DNA from: Bacteroidales bacterium UBA4621
GTDB taxonomy: Bacteria > Bacteroidota > Bacteroidia > Bacteroidales > Paludibacteraceae
DNA: 10,849 bases
Assembly (NCBI GenBank): GCA_002387325.1
Contig: DGIN01000014.1
Location: 1-10,849 of the forward strand
Direction of reading: 5' to 3'
In this document: positions 1-5,457 of the stretch, in pieces
Position numbering within the stretch: position 1 is the first letter of the stretch
How the letters are laid out: every line of letters begins with the position of its first letter
Position numbers and translations under genes: made by a program
The notes under the pieces: generated by a model
What the model was told of the DNA's origin: nothing
What the model saw: the letters and a program-made list of their open reading frames with translations, nothing else
Database searches by the model: none

Positions 1-126
1 TTCGTTTTTTAACGAACTATTGCTTATTGTAAACCGGTTATATATTTCGCCGCCTCCGACCAGCCTATGGCACAGCAAAGCCTTTTGCCAAGAGCCGCAG
101 GATTTTGTATTTTGCTATTCAGGCTA
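1..126 (-). other. Untranslated leader of a leftward gene beyond the window edge
   Basis: This stretch lies downstream of the leftward promoter at 127-157. Read on the minus strand it contains no ATG, so the leader is at least about 115 nt if that promoter is real. A small hairpin sits at the extreme edge (arms TTCGTT 1-6 and AACGAA 11-16, four-base loop), and a short arm pair GCAAA/TTTGC lies in the middle. I could not match it to a known riboswitch or ribosomal-protein leader. The gene it serves is outside the window. Confidence 0.3.
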
Positions 127-157
127 CAAAGGTAGTCATTTTTTAGGAAATATGCAA
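127..157 (-). promoter_or_regulatory. Bacteroidales-type promoter, leftward
   Basis: On the minus strand TTG (157-155) is followed by 20 bases and then TACCTTTG (134-127), a full match to the Bacteroides consensus TTG-N19-21-TAnnTTTG. Transcription would start near 120 and run out of the window to the left. A TTGCATATT sequence overlaps the -33 element and resembles half of the palindromes at the argR promoter. That is only a hint of shared ArgR control. Confidence 0.55.
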
Positions 158-187
158 TACTATTTGTCTTTTAGAGTTATAATATGC

Positions 188-231
188 AAAAAAACGGCAG
201 TGCATACACAGAATGGTGCATAGCACTGCCG
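188..231 (-). terminator. Rho-independent terminator of argR
   Basis: Read on the minus strand, a perfect 9-bp stem (arms CGGCAGTGC and GCACTGCCG, 19-nt loop with a small inner CAC/GTG pairing) is followed directly by seven T residues (194-188). It lies about 105 nt after the argR stop codon. No gene is visible between stop and terminator, so argR appears to be a single-gene transcript. Confidence 0.85.
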
Positions 232-336
232 GTCTGCAATCCGGTAGTTGTATATTGCACAAAGGCTATTTATGCGGGCTCAGGCGGTTGTTTCTTCCCT
301 TGCAAAACAAAGAGGATTACACAAACCCAAAGAGGG

Positions 337-798
337 TTAATGGTTGATAGAGGAAAAGAATCGGTTGAGTTGGTCGCGGGTGGTGGTATCACGCGGAATA
401 ATGAGGATTGTGTCGTCGCCCGCAATGGTACCGAGAATGAGTTCCGTACCCCGGTTGTCGATGTCATACGCCACGGCGTTGGCAAAGCCCGGTCGGGTTT
501 TCACCAGGGCAAACTGTCCGCAGAAATCCACGGCGGTAATAGACATCTTTGCCAGATTAGAATCAATACCCAGCACTTTCTTTTCCACAATGGGATTAGC
601 GGGGATAACATACTTGAAAGAGCCGTCGGGCAGGATTTTCTTTTCCGCCCTCAGATCGTGCAAGTCGCGGCTCAGAGTCGCCTGTGTAGTCTGATAGCCA
701 TGTTTGAGGAGGGCCGCACTGAGTTGTTCCTGACTGGTGATAACTTGCGCATTGAGCAGATTGACGATCATGCGCATGCGTGTCATACGGATATTCAT
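337..798 (-). CDS. argR: Arginine repressor ArgR
   Basis: A 153-residue protein of the usual ArgR length (about 150-156). Residues 1-65 form the winged-helix DNA-binding domain, with the family signature TQATLSRDL at 38-46. Residues 75-153 form the hexamerisation and arginine-binding domain, with the TRPGFANAVAYDID segment (101-114) and GTIAGDDT (123-130). The aspartates D128 and D129 sit where E. coli ArgR contacts arginine. In known systems arginine-bound ArgR represses arginine biosynthesis genes. The ATG at 798 gives the full domain; a second ATG four codons in would also work. The gene is monocistronic here, with its own promoter, two operator-like palindromes and a strong terminator. 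No arginine biosynthesis gene lies in the window. The assignment is secure; the direction of regulation in this organism is inferred. Confidence 0.96.
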   Translation of the reverse strand: MNIRMTRMRMIVNLLNAQVITSQEQLSAALLKHGYQTTQATLSRDLHDLRAEKKILPDGSFKYVIPANPIVEKKVLGIDSNLAKMSITAVDFCGQFALVKTRPGFANAVAYDIDNRGTELILGTIAGDDTILIIPRDTTTRDQLNRFFSSINH

Positions 799-829
799 AA
801 AATATACAGTTTATACAATTTTTCAGGCA

Positions 830-861
830 CAAAAATAGCATATTTTATGCATATATGCAAA
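830..861 (-). promoter_or_regulatory. argR promoter
   Basis: On the minus strand TTTG (861-858) is separated by exactly 20 bases from TATTTTTG (837-830), matching TTTG-N20-TAnnTTTG. The predicted transcription start is near 823, leaving an untranslated leader of about 25 nt before the ATG at 798. One of the two palindromes in the next entry begins within the -33 element and fills half the spacer, so a bound repressor would block the polymerase. Confidence 0.7.
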
Positions 862-880
862 CAGACTATGCATATATGCA
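848..880. promoter_or_regulatory. Pair of ARG-box-like palindromes (ArgR operator)
   Basis: Two identical perfect palindromes, TGCATATATGCA, lie at 848-859 and 869-880. Their centres are 21 bp apart, two helical turns. E. coli ARG boxes occur as pairs of 18-bp palindromes separated by 3 bp, the same 21-bp spacing, and ArgR hexamers bind such pairs. The proximal box overlaps the argR -33 element and spacer; the distal box lies just upstream. Autorepression of argR is the natural reading. The core differs from the E. coli consensus (TGAAT...ATTCA), so the binding claim is an inference from position and symmetry. Confidence 0.7.
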
Positions 881-993
881 ATATAAACGGCACAATTGGA
901 CATTTGGTTCAAGAGGGGTTATCAGGGAGTCGGTATATAGCAAGAAAAGTGGAAGAAAACAAGTCGGACGTTACTTTTTGACGATGCGGGACG

Positions 994-1074
994 ATAAGGA
1001 GTTCTACTCAGCCCACAGGGCTTCGTTATCGCTACGACACTCAGTGCACAAAGCGCACCTGCCTTACGCTTCAC
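994..1074 (+). repeat. Dispersed repeat, copy A (inverted partner at 8268-8347)
   Basis: Positions 994-1025 are identical over 32 bases to the reverse complement of 8316-8347. Similarity continues at lower identity to 1074, ending in ACGCTTCAC (1066-1074), which is GTGAAGCGT at 8268-8276 in the other copy. The identical core holds a small hairpin (AGCCC/GGGCT with a 3-nt loop). No transposase or reading frame is associated. It is a non-coding interspersed repeat of about 80 bp. Confidence 0.85.
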
Positions 1075-1147
1075 GTCTCCATAAGCACGGTATCGTCATA
1101 CGGTTTGTGGCAAACCGGCCGCGGACGGGGGCGTCCGGGTCCCCGGA
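1074..1147 (+). repeat. 74-bp double-hairpin repeat, copy 1
   Basis: Matches 1341-1414 at 66 of 74 positions with no gaps. It contains two consecutive hairpins: CGGTTTG/CAAACCG (1101-1107 with 1111-1117, 3-nt loop) and CGGACG/CGTCCG (1122-1127 with 1132-1137, loop GGGG). The preceding 19 bases (1066-1084) recur exactly at 1297-1315. The arrangement recalls REP/BIME-type elements, but family membership is not established. Confidence 0.8.
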
Positions 1148-1154
1148 GCAGAGG

Positions 1155-1192
1155 GTACCAACCCTTCGGCAAACGCCTTATATGGTTGGTAC
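1155..1192. repeat. 9-bp-stem hairpin
   Basis: Arms GTACCAACC (1155-1163) and GGTTGGTAC (1184-1192) pair perfectly around a 20-nt loop that itself holds GGC-AAAC-GCC. It lies 8 bp before the 11-bp tandem array, whose units also contain GTACC. There is no T-run on either side, so it is not an obvious terminator. Confidence 0.6.
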
Positions 1193-1200
1193 AATGAACC

Positions 1201-1255
1201 GTGTATGTACCGTGTATGTACCGTGTATGTACCGTGTATGTACCGTGTATGTACC
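1201..1255 (+). repeat. Tandem array, 11-bp unit x5
   Basis: Five perfect contiguous copies of GTGTATGTACC. There are no spacers, so it is not a CRISPR array. The 11-bp period is close to one helical turn, putting every copy on the same face of the DNA. The frames that run through it are open only because of the repeat and are not taken as genes. Copy number is likely to vary between strains. Confidence 0.95.
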
Positions 1256-1324
1256 GTAGTTGCCAGCGGGAGGACAACAACAGACTACAACAGACGACGC
1301 TTCACGTCTCCATAAATGCAGATA

Positions 1325-1343
1325 ACGATGCGGGACGCATCGT
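1325..1343. repeat. 8-bp-stem hairpin
   Basis: ACGATGCG (1325-1332) and CGCATCGT (1336-1343) form a perfect stem with a 3-nt loop GGA, running straight into repeat copy 2. The first 13 bases recur at 981-993, just before dispersed repeat A. The gap thus looks built from reshuffled copies of the same few modules. Confidence 0.6.
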
Positions 1344-1414
1344 CTCCACAAGCACAGTATCGTCATGCGGTTTGTGCCAAACCGACCGCGGACGATGGCG
1401 TCCGCGTCCCCGGA
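1341..1414 (+). repeat. 74-bp double-hairpin repeat, copy 2
   Basis: Partner of 1074-1147 (66/74 identical, ungapped). The first hairpin keeps its 7-bp stem (1368-1374 with 1378-1384) and differs only in the loop (TGC instead of TGG). The second stem is 8 bp here (1387-1394 with 1399-1406, loop ATGG) against 6 bp in copy 1. Three of the eight differences fall in the two loops (one in the first, two in the second). Confidence 0.8.
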
Positions 1415-1478
1415 ATAATACACTATTTTGATGCGGTTGCCCTGATAGAGTTTGATTAAGTCGGACCATATTGGCAGG

Positions 1479-1506
1479 GTTCTTGTATATATGTTCTTGT
1501 ATATAT
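1479..1506 (+). repeat. Tandem duplication, 14-bp unit x2, carrying the -33 element
   Basis: Two perfect copies of GTTCTTGTATATAT. Each carries a TTG. The second TTG (1497-1499) is correctly spaced to serve as the -33 element of the fumarase promoter; the first is 14 bp too far away. Confidence 0.9.
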
Positions 1507-1527
1507 CGAAAAAAAGCAGTAACTTTG
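1497..1527 (+). promoter_or_regulatory. Fumarase promoter
   Basis: TTG (1497-1499), 20 bases, then TAACTTTG (1520-1527), a full match to the Bacteroides -33/-7 consensus. Transcription should start near 1534, giving a leader of about 98 nt before the ATG at 1632. The -7 element lies in the first unit of the 25-bp triplication, so the leader contains the other two units. Confidence 0.75.
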
Positions 1528-1588
1528 CACACGTTAAGAAGCAGTAACTTGGCACACGTTAAGAAGCAGTAACTTGGCACACGTTAAG
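1514..1588 (+). repeat. Tandem array, 25-bp unit x3, carrying the -7 element
   Basis: Three contiguous units at 1514-1538, 1539-1563 and 1564-1588. They are identical except for one base: unit 1 has TAACTTTGCAC, a consensus -7 box, while units 2 and 3 have TAACTTGGCAC, which breaks the TTTG. The tandem copying therefore involves the promoter itself, with one intact and two altered copies. Confidence 0.95.
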
Positions 1589-1631
1589 AGACGTATAGAC
1601 AAACAACGTATAAACGAACAAACCTAATAAT

Positions 1632-3272
1632 ATGGAATTCAAGTATGCGCCGATGTTTCAACTCGGCAAGGACGAAACAGATTATTATCTGCTGACGAAA
1701 GACTATGTGTCGGTCAGTGAGTTTGAGGGACACCCGATTTTGAAAGTGGAAGCCGAAGGTTTGACCAAGATGGCGCAGCAGGCTTTCCACGATGTGAGTT
1801 TTATGCTGCGCCGCAGCCACAACGAGCAGGTAGCCAAGATTTTGCGTGACCCGGAAGCCAGTGCCAACGACAAGTATGTGGCACTCACTTTCCTGCGCAA
1901 CGCCGAAGTGGCTTGCAAGGGGCAGTTGCCTCTCTGCCAGGACACCGGAACGGCAATCATACACGGTGAGAAAGGTCAGCAGGTATGGACGGGTTTCTGC
2001 GACGAGGAGGCATTGAGCCGCGGGGTATATAACACCTATACGCAGGACAACCTGCGCTATTCGCAGAATGCGCCGCTTACGATGTACGATGAGGTGAACA
2101 CCAAGTGCAACCTGCCCGCACAGATAGACATAGAGGCTACCGAGGGTATGGAATACCGTTTCCTGTGCGTTACGAAAGGCGGCGGTAGCGCGAACAAGAC
2201 CTATCTCTATCAGGAGACCAAGGCGCGTATCCAGAACCCCGGTACGCTGATTCCGTTCCTCGTAGAGAAGATGAAGAGCCTCGGTACCGCCGCTTGCCCG
2301 CCGTATCATATCGCTATCGTGATTGGCGGCACGAGTGCGGAGCGCAACCTGCTGACGGTGAAGTTGGCATCGACCCACTACTACGACAGCCTTCCCACTA
2401 CGGGCGACGAGACAGGGCGTGCTTTCCGTGATACAGAGTTGGAGAAGACGCTGCTGCAAGAGGCATACAAGATAGGTCTCGGTGCGCAGTTCGGCGGCAA
2501 ATATATGGCTCACGATGTGCGTGTGGTACGCTTGCCGCGCCATGGTGCGAGTTGCCCGATAGGTTTGGGCGTCAGTTGCTCCGCCGACCGCAACATCAAG
2601 TGCAAAATCAACAAAGACGGTATCTGGCTGGAGCGTTTGGACAACAACCCCGGCAGCCTGATACCCGAGGAGTTGCGCAATGCGGGCGAAGGTGATGCCG
2701 TACGTATCAACCTCAACCAGCCGATGCGCGATGTATGCAAAATTCTGACCCGGTATCCGATTGGGACCCGCCTCTCGCTCAACGGCACTATCATCGTGGG
2801 ACGCGACATCGCCCATGCAAAAATCAAAGCACGCCTTGATGCCGGTGAACCGATGCCCGAGTATTTGAAAGACCACCCTATCTACTATGCGGGTCCTGCC
2901 AAGACGCCTAAGGGTATGGCTTGCGGTTCGATGGGTCCGACCACGGCAGGGCGTATGGATCCGTATGTGGACGAGTTCCAAGACCACGGAGGCAGCCTGA
3001 TTATGCTGGCAAAGGGCAACCGCTCGATAGATGTAACCAACGCTTGCAAGAAGCACGGCGGTTTCTATCTCGGTTCTATCGGCGGACCGGCGGCTATTCT
3101 GGCACAGGACAATATCAAGTCGATAGAGTGCGTAGAGTATCCCGAGTTGGGTATGGAAGCCATCTGGAAAATCGAGGTAGAGAACTTCCCCGCATTCATT
3201 CTGGTGGACGACAAGGGCAACGACTTCTTCAAACAACTCAAACCGTGCACGGGGTGCACTATACTTAATTAA
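1632..3272 (+). CDS. fum: Fumarate hydratase, class I ([4Fe-4S])
   Basis: A 546-residue single-chain class I fumarase, close to the 548 residues of E. coli FumA. It interconverts fumarate and malate in the cytosol; in Bacteroidales this step belongs to the reductive branch towards succinate. The N-terminal two thirds holds the cluster domain. LCQDTGTA (101-108, C102), TAACPPYH (219-226, C222) and GVSCSADR (313-320, C316) place three cysteines near FumA C105, C224 and C318. GSMGPTTAGRMDPY (432-445) marks the C-terminal swivelling domain, and KGNRS follows at 461-465. The first in-frame ATG after the promoter is used. It is transcribed alone from the triplicated promoter and followed by a large hairpin. 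The cluster of this class is oxygen-sensitive, fitting an anaerobe. No truncation is seen. Confidence 0.96.
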   Translation: MEFKYAPMFQLGKDETDYYLLTKDYVSVSEFEGHPILKVEAEGLTKMAQQAFHDVSFMLRRSHNEQVAKILRDPEASANDKYVALTFLRNAEVACKGQLPLCQDTGTAIIHGEKGQQVWTGFCDEEALSRGVYNTYTQDNLRYSQNAPLTMYDEVNTKCNLPAQIDIEATEGMEYRFLCVTKGGGSANKTYLYQETKARIQNPGTLIPFLVEKMKSLGTAACPPYHIAIVIGGTSAERNLLTVKLASTHYYDSLPTTGDETGRAFRDTELEKTLLQEAYKIGLGAQFGGKYMAHDVRVVRLPRHGASCPIGLGVSCSADRNIKCKINKDGIWLERLDNNPGSLIPEELRNAGEGDAVRINLNQPMRDVCKILTRYPIGTRLSLNGTIIVGRDIAHAKIKARLDAGEPMPEYLKDHPIYYAGPAKTPKGMACGSMGPTTAGRMDPYVDEFQDHGGSLIMLAKGNRSIDVTNACKKHGGFYLGSIGGPAAILAQDNIKSIECVEYPELGMEAIWKIEVENFPAFILVDDKGNDFFKQLKPCTGCTILN

Positions 3273-3293
3273 GAATTATTATGCAGAGTGGGT

Positions 3294-3333
3294 TATTGGT
3301 CTGATTGGACTTATCAGCCCAATCAGATCAATA
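3294..3333. repeat. 15-bp-stem hairpin between fum and the next gene
   Basis: Arms 3294-3308 and 3319-3333 pair along 15 bp with one G-U pair, around a 10-nt loop. It lies 21 nt after the fumarase stop and 12 nt before the next ATG. There is no T-run, so it is not a classical terminator. It could protect the fum mRNA 3' end, attenuate read-through, or mask the next start. The function is unknown. Confidence 0.6.
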
Positions 3334-3345
3334 CCATCTCCTACT

Positions 3346-4188
3346 ATGGACAACAAACAGCAGAAAAAGAAAGGGTTTTGGCAACGGATACGGTATAAAT
3401 ACCGTTTGACCATAATAGACGAAAGCAACTTGAACGAGAAATGGCACATCCGTTTGAGCGGACTCGGTGCGTTCAGTCTGCTGTTTTTTCTGTTTGTAGC
3501 CGTAGTGGGGGCACTTTCGCTGTTGGTAGTCTATACGCCTATCCGCAACATCTTGCCCGGCTATAGCGAGAGCATCCGTAAGCAGTTGATTACGGAGTCG
3601 GCACGGGTGGATTCCCTTTGTACGGATATGGAGTTGCAACGCCGCTACCTGGAAGTGATAAAGCAGATTACCGCAGGTGAAATTCAGTCGGACACGGTGC
3701 AGAGTCTTGACTCGATGCAGATTGTAATGCGTGAGGAGTTGCTCGAAGCCAAAAACCAGGCTACCGAGGATTTTCTCTCGCAATATGAAGAGAAAGAAAA
3801 AGACTATCTGCAGTTTTTCGACACGCAGACAGCCCCGCCTACCATCAGTTTTTTCCGCCCGACACAAGGTGTAGTGACAAAGCATTGCGTTCCCGAGCAA
3901 AAAGAGTACGGGATTACATTGCAGACAACGGAGCATAAAAGCATCACATCGGTGCTGTCGGGTACGGTGGTCTATATGCAGCAAGAACAAGACGAGACCT
4001 ACACTATGATGGTGCAGCACGAGAACTACCTGAGCGTATATCGGCAAATAGGAACGGTGCTGAAACAGGTAGGTACGGTGGTGCAATCCGGCGAGACACT
4101 CGGTATGGTCGGCGAGCAACACCTGTTGGGATTTGAGTTGTGGAAAAACGGGCAGTGCATCAACCCTGAGGATGTGATTGCGTTTTGA
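3346..4188 (+). CDS. Membrane-anchored LytM/M23-like protein, probably non-catalytic
   Basis: 280 residues. Residues 1-37 are basic and cytoplasmic, a single membrane helix spans about 38-63, a charged coiled-coil-like segment covers about 75-160, and a LytM/M23 fold covers about 168-276. The fold is recognised from VLSGTVVYMQQEQ, VQHENYLSVYRQIG (213-226), VVQSGETLGMVG and the closing LGFELWKNGQCINPEDV. The zinc-binding residues of active M23 peptidases are missing: HxxxD is absent, YxHL reads YRQI, and HLHFE reads LGFE. It is more likely a structural or amidase-activating protein, as EnvC and NlpD are in E. coli, than a peptidoglycan hydrolase. It heads the operon with dxr and rseP, 42 bp upstream of dxr. 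The fold assignment is firm; the role is inferred. Confidence 0.85.
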   Translation: MDNKQQKKKGFWQRIRYKYRLTIIDESNLNEKWHIRLSGLGAFSLLFFLFVAVVGALSLLVVYTPIRNILPGYSESIRKQLITESARVDSLCTDMELQRRYLEVIKQITAGEIQSDTVQSLDSMQIVMREELLEAKNQATEDFLSQYEEKEKDYLQFFDTQTAPPTISFFRPTQGVVTKHCVPEQKEYGITLQTTEHKSITSVLSGTVVYMQQEQDETYTMMVQHENYLSVYRQIGTVLKQVGTVVQSGETLGMVGEQHLLGFELWKNGQCINPEDVIAF

Positions 4189-4197
4189 GAGGGTAAG

Positions 4198-4229
4198 AAT
4201 TTGTAAATTTGTAAGTGTGTACATTTGTA
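4198..4229 (+). repeat. 8-bp tandem repeat x4 abutting the dxr start
   Basis: Four 8-bp units: AATTTGTA twice, then AGTGTGTA and CATTTGTA, one base before the dxr ATG. It fills nearly the whole 42-bp gap. The units happen to contain TAnnTTTG matches, which have no -33 partner at the right distance. Confidence 0.7.
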
Positions 4230-4230
4230 A

Positions 4231-5394
4231 ATGAAGCAGATAGCGATATTAGGCAGCACGGGGAGTATCGGCACTCAGACTCTGAACGTGGTGCGGGCGA
4301 ACCCCGACCGCTTTGAGGTATATGCCATCTCGGCAAACCGCAGCATCGACTTGCTCATACGGCAGGCGCGGGAGTTCCACCCCGAAGTGGTATGCATTGC
4401 CGACGAGAGCCTTTATCAGCCGCTGAAAGAGGCATTGCACGACCTGCCGGTCAAAGTATGGGCAGGCGCAGATGCCATAGCCGAAATGGTTACAATGCCG
4501 AGTATCGACATTGTGGTAGCGGCTATGGTGGGCTATGCAGGTTTGCGCCCGACGATGGAGGCTATACGGGCAGGCAAGACCATCGCCCTTGCCAACAAGG
4601 AGACCCTTGTGGTGGCAGGCGAGATAATATGCCGTCTGGCACAGCAGTACCACGCTCCCATTCTGCCGGTGGACAGCGAACATTCGGCTATCTTTCAGTC
4701 GCTTGCGGGCGAACAGGACAACGAGATAGAGAAGATACTCCTGACCGCCAGCGGCGGACCGTTCCGCACCTTCACCCGCGAGCAGATGGCACACGTTACG
4801 GCAGCCGATGCCCTCAAACACCCCAATTGGGACATGGGTGCGAAAATCACCATCGACTCCGCCAGTATGATGAACAAAGGTTTCGAGGTCATCGAAGCCA
4901 AATGGTTGTTCGGTGTGGAGGTGGAGAAAATCGAGGTGCTGGTGCACCCGCAGTCGATCGTCCATAGTGCCGTGCAGTTCCGCGATGGGGCAGTCAAAGC
5001 ACAACTCGGGGCACCCGATATGCGCCTTCCTATCCAGTATGCGCTCACCTACCCCGAAAGGCTTCCGAGCGATTTTCCACGTCTCGATCTGTTCCGGACA
5101 CACGACCTGACTTTCGAGAAACCCGACTTAGAGCGTTTCCCGAACCTCGCTCTAGCATACCAAGCCACCCGCCGCGGAGGCAATATGCCGTGCGTACTCA
5201 ATGCAGCCAACGAGGTGGCAAACCTGGCTTTCCGCCTAGGGAAATGTGGTTTCCTGCAGATGTCGGACATCATAGCCGGGACTATGGCAAAAGCGGAATA
5301 TATCGCCGCCCCCACCTACGATGACTACGTAGCGACCGACACGGCGGCAAGGCAGATTGCGGAAGACCTTTGTCAATTAACAAATAAGAATTAA
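4231..5394 (+). CDS. dxr: 1-deoxy-D-xylulose 5-phosphate reductoisomerase
   Basis: 387 residues, a normal length for Dxr/IspC. It converts DXP to 2-C-methyl-D-erythritol 4-phosphate with NADPH, the committed step of the MEP isoprenoid pathway. The NADPH-binding loop GSTGSIGTQTL is at 8-18. PVDSEHSAIFQ (146-156) holds metal ligands D148 and E150, and SASMMNKGFEVIEA (210-223) holds N215, K216 and E219, equivalent to the E. coli residues numbered 2 and 12 higher. HPQSIVHSAVQFRDG (239-253) and LGAPDMRLPIQYA (259-271) are also typical. All catalytic residues are present. The ATG directly follows an in-frame TAA and an 8-bp repeat. The last codons (QLTNKN) are written in an AATTAAC-rich stretch that continues into the gap before rseP, so that repeat has shaped the C-terminus. 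It is in an operon with rseP. Confidence 0.97.
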   Translation: MKQIAILGSTGSIGTQTLNVVRANPDRFEVYAISANRSIDLLIRQAREFHPEVVCIADESLYQPLKEALHDLPVKVWAGADAIAEMVTMPSIDIVVAAMVGYAGLRPTMEAIRAGKTIALANKETLVVAGEIICRLAQQYHAPILPVDSEHSAIFQSLAGEQDNEIEKILLTASGGPFRTFTREQMAHVTAADALKHPNWDMGAKITIDSASMMNKGFEVIEAKWLFGVEVEKIEVLVHPQSIVHSAVQFRDGAVKAQLGAPDMRLPIQYALTYPERLPSDFPRLDLFRTHDLTFEKPDLERFPNLALAYQATRRGGNMPCVLNAANEVANLAFRLGKCGFLQMSDIIAGTMAKAEYIAAPTYDDYVATDTAARQIAEDLCQLTNKN

Positions 5395-5426
5395 CAATTA
5401 ACATACAAAGCGGCTTATCCCGCAGC

Positions 5427-5457
5427 ATTATTCATTATTCATCATTCATAATTATTC
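5427..5457 (+). repeat. Heptamer repeat abutting the rseP start
   Basis: ATTATTC, ATTATTC and ATCATTC (5427-5447), then ATAATTATTC up to the ATG at 5458. It is A/T-rich with low sequence complexity. No promoter consensus is visible in the 63-bp gap, consistent with operon read-through from dxr. Confidence 0.6.

Noticed and set aside
20..981. Plus-strand open frames over the argR region (20-223, 184-981, 344-694)
   Set aside because: They are antisense to argR and its terminator, without any domain, and are shadows of the real gene.
855..1580. Open frames through the argR-fum gap on both strands
   Set aside because: They are kept open by the tandem repeats (YVPCMYRVCTV-type translations), have no domains, and cut across hairpins and the fumarase promoter.
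1201..1588. CRISPR-like array
   Set aside because: The repeats are contiguous without spacers, the units have different lengths (11, 14, 25 bp), and no cas genes are present.
1584..3236. A 550-codon open frame antisense to fumarase
   Set aside because: It lies opposite a clear fumarase, has no recognisable domain, and is the usual mirror frame of a G+C-biased codon pattern. Similar antisense frames at 3328-4224 and 4249-5103 are rejected for the same reason.
4204..4227. TAnnTTTG matches before dxr as promoters
   Set aside because: TAAATTTG and TACATTTG arise from the 8-bp repeat. No TTG lies 19-21 bases upstream (nearest spacings 16 and 23), and the second box is only 3 bases from the ATG.
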